Assembly: GCA_904420255.1 (NCBI GenBank)
Contig: CAJFUT010000030.1
Span: 1 to 19,522, forward strand
DNA: 19,522 nucleotides
Origin: an uncultured Angelakisella sp.
GTDB lineage: Bacteria; Bacillota; Clostridia; Oscillospirales; Ruminococcaceae
Direction of reading: 5' to 3'
A program made the position numbers and the translations under genes. Below the pieces are notes generated by a model. It searched no databases, was not told the DNA's origin, and saw only the letters and a program-made list of their open reading frames with translations. Positions 14,439 through 19,522 of the stretch are shown one piece after another; position 1 is the stretch's first letter, and the number at the start of each line of letters is the position of its first letter.

Positions 14439-15580
14439 GGTCCCTCCGGCAGCCCTTTCAGGAAGGCCTCCAGCCGGTCCAGCCCCTCCCGGAGGGTTTC
14501 CTCCCGGCAGCAGTAGGAGAGGCGCGCAAAGCCTTCGCAGCCGAAGCAGGCGCCCGGCACCAGCCCCAGCCCCCCTTCCCGGATGAGGCGGAGGCAGAAT
14601 TCCTCGGAGCCCATCCCGAAGCCCCCGATAAAGGGGAAGAGGTAGAAGCCCCCCTCCGGCCGGCGGAAGGGGAGCCCCATTTCCCCGAGGCGGCGGCAGG
14701 CGTAATCCCGGCGGCGGCGGTAGCCCTCCACCACCGGGGCCAGGTCCTCCTCCAGGGCCCGGACGCAGGCTGTCTGGACCAGGGAGGAGGCCGACACCAC
14801 CGTGTATTGGTGGAGCTTTTGAAGCTGGGCCTTCACCGGGGCGTCGGCCATGAGCCACCCCGCCCGCCAGCCGGTCATGGCGTAGGGCTTGGAGAAGCTG
14901 TCCGCCAGGATGAGCTGGGGCCGCAGCTCCCGGAATTCCCCGGGACCGGGGCAGTCCTCATAGGCAAGCTGGCGGTAGACCCCGTCCCAGAGGATGAAGA
15001 TGGGCCGCCCCGCCGCCGCCTCCCCCACCGCCGCCAGGGAAGCGGCGCTGTAGGCGCAGCCGGTGGGGTTTGCAGGGGAATTGAGGACAATGGCCCGGGT
15101 CCTTTGGTTCAACAGGGGGGCCAGCCTCCCCGGGGTGATCTGGAACCCGTCCCGGGAGGTGTCCAGAAAGCGGCAGACGCCCCCCGCCAGCCCCGCCACC
15201 TCCTGGTAAAGGGGGAAGGCGGGGGTGGGGATGATCACCTGGTCGCCGGGGTTCAGCACCCCGGTGAGGGCGATGTAAATGGCCTCGGTGGCCCCGGCGG
15301 TGACGATGATCTCCTCCGGGGCGTAGGTAAGGCCGTACCGCCTTTCCCCGAACCGGGCCAGGGCCTCCAGCAGGAAGGGCTCCCCGTTGTTGGGGGGGTA
15401 GTGGGTGCGGTCCTGGTCCAGGGCCGCCTTGGCCTCCGCCTTCACCGCCTCCGGCGTGGGGAATTCCGGCTCCCCCAGGGCCAGGGAGATGCAGCCGGGG
15501 GTGGCCCGGGCCAGGGCGGTGAACCGCCGGATTCCCGAGGGCCGGGCCCGGAGCAGCCGCCGGTTCATGGGCAGGTCCAT
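14411..15580 (-). CDS. Class I/II aminotransferase, probable N-acetyl-LL-diaminopimelate aminotransferase
   Basis: A 389-residue fold-type-I PLP aminotransferase of the aspartate/aromatic (PatA, AspC-like gamma) group. The expected role is glutamate-dependent amination of N-acetyl-2-amino-6-oxopimelate, the missing step between DapH and the deacetylase. Motifs are ISLALGEPEFPTP, YPPNNGEPFLLEAL, VTAGATEAIY, LNSPANPTG, DGVYRQL, and DSFSKPYAMTGWRAGW with Schiff-base K231. The C-terminus FARLSYCCREETLREG supplies the carboxylate-binding arginine. The ATG at 15578-15580 has AAAGGAGG 8 bases upstream; an internal ATG four codons in is less well placed. The gene converges on the deacetylase with a 28-base overlap and no terminator between them. 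Assignment as patA rests on context. Confidence 0.87.
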   Translation of the reverse strand: MDLPMNRRLLRARPSGIRRFTALARATPGCISLALGEPEFPTPEAVKAEAKAALDQDRTHYPPNNGEPFLLEALARFGERRYGLTYAPEEIIVTAGATEAIYIALTGVLNPGDQVIIPTPAFPLYQEVAGLAGGVCRFLDTSRDGFQITPGRLAPLLNQRTRAIVLNSPANPTGCAYSAASLAAVGEAAAGRPIFILWDGVYRQLAYEDCPGPGEFRELRPQLILADSFSKPYAMTGWRAGWLMADAPVKAQLQKLHQYTVVSASSLVQTACVRALEEDLAPVVEGYRRRRDYACRRLGEMGLPFRRPEGGFYLFPFIGGFGMGSEEFCLRLIREGGLGLVPGACFGCEGFARLSYCCREETLREGLDRLEAFLKGLPEGPQAIPRSLR

Positions 15581-15685
15581 AAAAATCCCCTCCTTTCCTT
15601 CCGAAATGGATTCAGGGCGGGCTTCCCATGCCGCCCCCTGCTATTTTTATCCGGCCCGCCGGCGGAATAGACCGGACGGCAGGGC
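15581..15685 (-). other. Upstream region of the aminotransferase gene
   Basis: About 105 bases lie between the opuA-operon terminator and the aminotransferase start. On the minus strand GGATAAAAATAG (15643-15654) is an AT-rich patch that could hold a -10 element, but no matching -35 was found at 16-18 bases. AAAGGAGG near 15590 is the ribosome binding site. Nothing else is recognised. Confidence 0.3.
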
Positions 15686-15735
15686 AAAAGAGGGCCCCGG
15701 GAAGAAGGCGGCGGCGCCGCCCTCCCCGGGGCCCT
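15686..15735 (-). terminator. Terminator of the betaine-transporter operon
   Basis: A perfect 11-bp stem, AGGGCCCCGGG (15691-15701) with CCCGGGGCCCT (15725-15735), encloses a second stem GGCGGC/GCCGCC. On the minus strand the stem is followed by CTTTTGCC, a short U-tract. It lies about 25 bases after the ATPase stop. The stem is exceptionally stable and should work as a terminator despite the modest T-run. Confidence 0.7.
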
Positions 15736-15759
15736 TGGAAGGAAATGAAAAAGCGGGTT

Positions 15760-16995
15760 TTAAAGCAGCGAGGACAGGACGCTGGCCTTGGTGACGATGC
15801 CCTGGAGCTGCCCGTCGGCGTCCACCACGGCGATGGGGTAGACCGCCTCGGCGGCGATGGGCATGATGTCCGCCACCAGTACGTCGGAGGTGGTGGTCTG
15901 GACGTCGGTCTGGATCACCTGGGGGATGGTAAGCCCCTCCTGATGGGCCCGGATGGCGTCCCGGATGGTGAGAATCCCCGCCAGGCGCAGCCGGTCGTCC
16001 ACCACATAGACGGTGGAGAGGGCGTTTTTGCGCATCTCGTGGATGGCGTGTTCCGGCCCGTCGGAGAGCCGGGCGATGCTGGAGGGGGTGATCATGATGT
16101 TGCGCACCGTCAGCACCTTGGATTTGTCGGCGCTGCCGATGAAGTCCCTTACATAGTCGTCGGCGGGGTGGGAGCTCATCTGCTCCGGGGTGTCCACCTG
16201 GATCACCTTGCCGTCCCGCATGATGGCCACGGTATCCCCCAGCTTGAAGGCTTCGTCCATATCATGGGTGATGAAGATCACCGTCTTCTGGAGCTTGCGC
16301 TGGATCTGGAGCAGCTCAAACTGCATATCCTGCCGCACCAGGGGGTCCAGGGCGGAGAAGGGTTCGTCCATCAGCAGCACCTCGGCGTCGGTGGCCAGGG
16401 CCCGGGCGATGCCCACCCGCTGGCGCATCCCGCCGGAAAGCTGCTCGCAGGATTTGTGCTCCCAGCCCTCCAGGCCCACCATGGAGAGGACCTCCATCCC
16501 CTTTTCCTCCCGGGCGGCCCGGCGCTGGCTTTCCCCCTTGTCCAGCAGGTCCCACAGGGGGAGGGCGGCGCTGTGGCCCTTTTCCCGGACCTCCAGGCCG
16601 TAGATGACGTTGCCCAGCACATCCCGGTGGCTCATGAGGCCGAAGGACTGGAACACCATGGAAATTTTGCTGCGGCGGAAGTCCAGCAACTCCTTCTTGC
16701 TCATTTCCTCCAGGTCCCGCCCGTCAAAGATCACCTTGCCGCTGGTGGGGCGGTTGAGCTGATTGAAGCACCGCACCACAGTGGATTTCCCCGACCCGGA
16801 AAGGCCGATGATGACGAAAATCTTCCCCCGGGGGATTTCCAGGTTCACGTCCCACAGGGCCACGGTGCAGCCGGTCTTTCTGTAAACCTCGTCCTTGGTG
16901 GAGCCGGCTTCCATCATCTTGGCGGCTTCGGATTTGTTGGGGCCGTATAATTTGGAAACGTGTTCCACGCGGATGATAATGTCCTTTTGTTCCAT
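15760..16995 (-). CDS. Glycine betaine/proline-type ABC transporter ATP-binding protein with CBS domains
   Basis: A 411-residue ATPase of the ProV/OpuAA/BusAA group that powers osmoprotectant uptake. It shows the N-terminal extension typical of the group (MEAGSTKDEVYRKTGCTVAL), Walker A GLSGSGKST (64-72), Q-loop Q116, signature LSGGMRQR (186-193), Walker B VLLMDEP (206-212) and H-loop H244. A C-terminal pair of CBS domains lies at about 296-411. In Lactococcus OpuA, CBS domains gate transport by ionic strength and c-di-AMP. Residues ~137-160 carry an insertion of roughly 18 residues (containing HSAALPLWDLLDKGES) relative to my recollection of E. coli ProV, between the Q-loop and the signature. 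AAGGAGG lies 8 bases before the ATG and overlaps the stop of the preceding permease gene, so the two are co-translated. Confidence 0.93.
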   Translation of the reverse strand: MEQKDIIIRVEHVSKLYGPNKSEAAKMMEAGSTKDEVYRKTGCTVALWDVNLEIPRGKIFVIIGLSGSGKSTVVRCFNQLNRPTSGKVIFDGRDLEEMSKKELLDFRRSKISMVFQSFGLMSHRDVLGNVIYGLEVREKGHSAALPLWDLLDKGESQRRAAREEKGMEVLSMVGLEGWEHKSCEQLSGGMRQRVGIARALATDAEVLLMDEPFSALDPLVRQDMQFELLQIQRKLQKTVIFITHDMDEAFKLGDTVAIMRDGKVIQVDTPEQMSSHPADDYVRDFIGSADKSKVLTVRNIMITPSSIARLSDGPEHAIHEMRKNALSTVYVVDDRLRLAGILTIRDAIRAHQEGLTIPQVIQTDVQTTTSDVLVADIMPIAAEAVYPIAVVDADGQLQGIVTKASVLSSLL

Positions 16996-17008
16996 ACCCC
17001 TGCCCTCC

Positions 17009-18931
17009 TTACTGGGATTTGCCGCCGCTGCCGGCGTTGTCCGGTTCCGTGACCTGCCGCTGGCCGTTCTTTTCCGAGAACCAGCCCTGGGTGACCCGGT
17101 CCAGGATCACCGCCAGGATCACCACGCTGGCGCCGGCGGTGAGGCCCCGGCCGATCTCGATGCGGTTGACCGCCTCCAGCACCTCCATGCCCAGGCCCCG
17201 GGCCCCGATCATGGAGCAGGTGACCACCATGGCCATGGCCATCATCAGGGTCTGGTTGACGCCGGTCATGATGGTGGGCAGGGCCTGGGGAATCTGGACC
17301 TTGAACATGGACTGCCACTTGGTGGAGCCGAAGGACCTGGCCGCCTCCACCACCTCGTTGTCCACCTGGCGGATGCCCAGGCTGGTGAGGCGGATGACGG
17401 GGACGATGGCGTAGATGACGGTGGCGATCACCGCCGAGGCGTTGCCCATGCCGAAGAGCAGCAGGGCGGGGATCAGGTAGACGAAGACGGGCATGGTCTG
17501 CATGGTGTCCAGGATGGGCCGGACGATGCGGTTGGCCCGGTCCGAGCCGGAAATGAGGATCCCCACCGGCAGCCCCAGAAGCAGGGCGATGATGACGCTG
17601 GAGATGACGATGGAAAGGGTTGTAAGCATCATGTCCCACAGGCCGATGGCCCCGATGAAGGAAAGGAGGAGCCCGTAGAGGATGCCGCTGCGCAGGCTCC
17701 TGCGGGCCTTCCAGCCCAGGAGGAAGATCAGCAGCACCAGCAGGATCCAGGGGATGTGGCGCAGCAGCCAGGCGACGCTGTTCACCAGCCACTCCAGGAC
17801 GCCGCTGATGGCGTCCAGCACCGACGCCGCCTGGACGGCGAAGGCCCGGACGGAATTGTCAATGGCGGCGGTGTCAATGGTGAGGAGCTGGGGGAAGTTG
17901 AACAGCCACTGGGAAAGGGAACCGCCGGACGCCTGCTGCCCTTCGCCCCCCAGAGCCGCCCGCAGGGTTTCGGCCTGGTCGGGGGTGAGCCACTGGTCCA
18001 CCAGCTCGGGGTGGGCCTCGGTGAGGAGCCACCGGGCCACCTGGGAGTGGTCGTTGATGCCGTTGTCCTGCATATAGGCCAGGGCCTCGCTGATGATGGC
18101 GGAGGGCATACTGAACTTCGCGAGGAATTCGCAGTATTCGGGGTTGGAGGCGGCAAAGTCGTTGCTCACCGCCACCGTCACCGTCACGGCGGGGCAGGCG
18201 CCGATGCCGTCCCGGTAGGTTTCGGGGTTGTAGGGGTCGTCCTCCAGCAGGACAAAGTCATATTTGCCCAGCAGCCAGGTGGGCTCCCAGTAATAGGCCA
18301 CAATGGGCTCCTGCCGGTCCCAGGCGGAGGTCATGGCGGCGGAGAGGGCCGCGTCGCTGCCGGGGATGACGTAATTGTAGAATTCATCCAGGCCGTAGGC
18401 CTCCACCTTTTTCTCCATAATGGTGGTGACCTCCCACCCGGGGATGCCGCCGTAGATGAGGCCCTTGGAGGAGTCCTCGGGATCGGGGAACAGGTGGGCG
18501 TAGTCGGCCAGGTCCTTGACGGTTTTCAGGCCGGGGTTGGCGTCGGCCACATACCGGGGGATATAAAGACCCTGGTAGTTGTCGTCAAAATTGACCCCCA
18601 GCTCCACAAACTTCCCGGCGGCCAGGTCGTCGTGATAGGTGGGCATATTGTCGGTCCATTCCTCCAGGTTGATGTCGATTTCGCCCTTTATCAGGGCCTC
18701 GTGCATAATGGGGGTGGAACCGGGGACCTCCTCCCAGGTGTAGCCGAAGATTTCCTCAGCCACCAGGCCCGCCAGGGCGTTGTTCAGCTTGGCGGAATCC
18801 CATCCCACATCGGCGAAAACCAGGGAAGTTTTCTCCTGCGGGGCAGTGGAGGCGGCAGCGGCGCTGCCTCCATAGCCGGCCAGGGCCAGAGCCGCGGCCG
18901 CCGCAAGGAGGACGGAAAGAACCTTTTTCAT
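17009..18931 (-). CDS. Fused substrate-binding protein-permease of a glycine betaine-type ABC transporter
   Basis: A 640-residue fusion. Residues 1-25 form a signal peptide. Residues ~34-325 are an OpuAC-like (type II) binding domain rich in tryptophans that could form an aromatic cage for quaternary amines (W44, W66, W92, W166, W215, W219; motifs NLEEWTDNMP, GGIPGWEV, YYWEPTWLLGKYD). Residues ~380-615 are a ProW/OpuAB permease with about seven helices and the EAA coupling motif (EAARSFGSTKWQSMFKVQIPQA, 529-550). In Lactococcus OpuA/BusAB the order is permease then binding domain; here it is reversed. The signal peptide ends LALAG-Y20-GG, a lipobox whose cysteine is tyrosine (codon TAT, one base from TGT). 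A lipid anchor is unnecessary because the permease tethers the domain. AAAGGGG lies 7 bases before the ATG. It is 13 bases upstream of the ATPase gene and downstream of a BusR-like regulator. The substrate is inferred, not proven. Confidence 0.9.
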   Translation of the reverse strand: MKKVLSVLLAAAAALALAGYGGSAAAASTAPQEKTSLVFADVGWDSAKLNNALAGLVAEEIFGYTWEEVPGSTPIMHEALIKGEIDINLEEWTDNMPTYHDDLAAGKFVELGVNFDDNYQGLYIPRYVADANPGLKTVKDLADYAHLFPDPEDSSKGLIYGGIPGWEVTTIMEKKVEAYGLDEFYNYVIPGSDAALSAAMTSAWDRQEPIVAYYWEPTWLLGKYDFVLLEDDPYNPETYRDGIGACPAVTVTVAVSNDFAASNPEYCEFLAKFSMPSAIISEALAYMQDNGINDHSQVARWLLTEAHPELVDQWLTPDQAETLRAALGGEGQQASGGSLSQWLFNFPQLLTIDTAAIDNSVRAFAVQAASVLDAISGVLEWLVNSVAWLLRHIPWILLVLLIFLLGWKARRSLRSGILYGLLLSFIGAIGLWDMMLTTLSIVISSVIIALLLGLPVGILISGSDRANRIVRPILDTMQTMPVFVYLIPALLLFGMGNASAVIATVIYAIVPVIRLTSLGIRQVDNEVVEAARSFGSTKWQSMFKVQIPQALPTIMTGVNQTLMMAMAMVVTCSMIGARGLGMEVLEAVNRIEIGRGLTAGASVVILAVILDRVTQGWFSEKNGQRQVTEPDNAGSGGKSQ

Positions 18932-19038
18932 AACATATCCCCTTTCTCCGTGGTCTTGGATGATTTTGCGGGAAATATCCGATCAACGGCCCAAAGGGAT
19001 GCCCCCGCCCGCCTTGGGGCGGAGGCCGGGCCGAAGAA
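18932..19038 (-). promoter_or_regulatory. Intergenic region between the BusR-like gene and the transporter operon
   Basis: These 107 bases would be the expected operator/promoter site if the upstream regulator controls the transporter. On the minus strand a TTGATC is present (complement of about 18980-18985), but no good -10 follows at 16-18 bases. CCGCC/GGCGG forms a weak stem near the regulator stop without a T-run. No clear long palindrome was found, so the operator is not located and read-through from the regulator gene is possible. Confidence 0.3.
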
Positions 19039-19522
19039 TCATGCCATGGGATCGCCGCCCTGGGTGTGCCCCAGCAGCTGGGACACCTGCTCCAGCTGGG
19101 AGAGCTCGCAGGCCACCACCAGGACGTCGCCCTTGTCCAGGCGGGTCTGGGGCCCGGGGGAGAGGAGGATTTCCTCCCCCTTGCGCACTGCCACGATGGT
19201 GGCCCCGGTCTTCTGCCGGAACTGCAGCTCGCCGATGCTCCGCCCGGCAGCGGGGGTGCCGTCCGCCACCTCAAATTCATAGGTGCGCAGCCGGTCGCTG
19301 TGGCGGAACCGCTCCCCCATGTCGATGATCTGCTGGGTGGTTTCGATGATCTCGCTGTTGAGGGCGTCCCGCTGGGCGGTCAGCTCCCGGAGCCGCACCT
19401 TCAGGGCCCGCAGGTCCTTGCCGGCCTGGTACTGCTCCACGTATTCCACCGCCCGCTTCTGGGAAAGGACGGTGGAGCCCACGTTGGCCTGGGTGGAGAT
19501 GATGCCCATATCCTCCAGGTGC
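19039..19522 (-). CDS. busR: BusR-like GntR-family regulator with RCK_C (TrkA_C) domain, partial
   Basis: The C-terminal ~160 residues of a regulator whose N-terminus lies beyond the right edge. The frame is open to the edge (HLEDMGIISTQANVGSTVL), which reads as the recognition-helix end and wing of a GntR winged helix. A long charged coiled coil follows (about AGKDLRALKVRLRELTAQRD onward to DMGERF), then an RCK_C domain (FEVADGTPAAGRSIGELQFRQKTGATIVAV, then a GEEILLSPGP turn and DKGDVLVVA). This layout matches BusR of Lactococcus and Streptococcus, a tetrameric repressor of the betaine transporter busA that uses its RCK_C domain to bind c-di-AMP. The ATG at 19507-19509 is unlikely to be the true start, because GGAGG is only 3 bases from it and the wing extends upstream. 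The gene is directly upstream of, and collinear with, the betaine-type transporter genes. Confidence 0.82.
   Translation of the reverse strand, partial: HLEDMGIISTQANVGSTVLSQKRAVEYVEQYQAGKDLRALKVRLRELTAQRDALNSEIIETTQQIIDMGERFRHSDRLRTYEFEVADGTPAAGRSIGELQFRQKTGATIVAVRKGEEILLSPGPQTRLDKGDVLVVACELSQLEQVSQLLGHTQGGDPMA

Noticed and set aside
16895..19282. Plus-strand open frame of about 795 codons opposite the betaine transporter genes
   Set aside because: Composed of low-complexity G/H/D/V/Q-rich sequence with no domain signature. It mirrors the real minus-strand genes and arises from high-GC codon usage that removes stop codons on the opposite strand.
19507..19509. ATG at 19507-19509 as the real start of the regulator gene
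   Set aside because: GGAGG is only three bases away, and the preceding in-frame codons (HLED) continue the winged-helix sequence, so the gene almost certainly extends beyond the window.
1..19522. CRISPR array, tRNA, insertion sequence, phage or defence genes
   Set aside because: No regularly spaced direct repeats, cloverleaf-like sequences, transposase motifs or terminal inverted repeats were seen; nearly all of the window is accounted for by metabolic, transport and regulatory genes.

Overview
The window is GC-rich (very strong G/C preference at third codon positions), yet its gene content is that of a low-GC-type Gram-positive anaerobe. It has a complete acetylase-type diaminopimelate branch, a BusR-like regulator beside a glycine-betaine ABC transporter, clostridial-type FMN alpha-hydroxy-acid oxidase and M24 families, and AGGAGG-type ribosome binding sites throughout. 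A GC-rich Clostridia/Oscillospiraceae-like gut anaerobe fits best; this is inference from gene families, not an identification. The window is almost fully coding. No gap without a gene exceeds about 205 bases, and no tRNA, rRNA, CRISPR array or insertion sequence was seen.

Region 1 (1-7600, plus strand) is one apparent operon, entering from the left edge and ending at a clean bidirectional terminator (7574-7603). It encodes the tail of an MFS transporter, an M24 metallohydrolase, a PatB/MalY-type PLP C-S lyase/aminotransferase, a DUF401-type permease, a second divergent M24 enzyme, an FMN-dependent alpha-hydroxy-acid oxidase/dehydrogenase with a Cys-rich N-terminus, and a VOC/glyoxalase-like protein. 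Two transporters, two amidohydrolase-fold peptidases, a C-S lyase and an oxidoreductase look like an uptake-and-breakdown pathway for an unidentified peptide-like or sulfur-containing compound. This is the least explained part of the window. Strong GC hairpins sit between several of its cistrons.

Region 2 (7694-10680, minus strand) is ppx-ppk, overlapping by 31 bases. Upstream lies an 11-bp-periodic TTKACC array that resembles a Bacillus-type PhoP box.

Region 3 (10830-15580) holds five genes that together take aspartate semialdehyde plus pyruvate to LL-diaminopimelate by the acetylase route. On the minus strand are dapA-dapB-dapH, coupled by 4-base stop/start overlaps and closed by a terminator. 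Divergent from dapA is an M20 N-acetyl-diaminopimelate deacetylase. Convergent with it, overlapping by 28 bases, is the aminotransferase. dapF, lysA, asd and the aspartokinase gene are not in the window.

Region 4 (15686-19522, minus strand) is an osmoprotection unit. A BusR-like, probably c-di-AMP-sensing, repressor is cut by the right edge. It is followed by a fused substrate-binding-protein/permease polypeptide and a CBS-domain ATPase. The fusion has the binding domain at the N-terminus, the reverse of Lactococcus OpuA/BusAB, and its lipobox cysteine is replaced by tyrosine.
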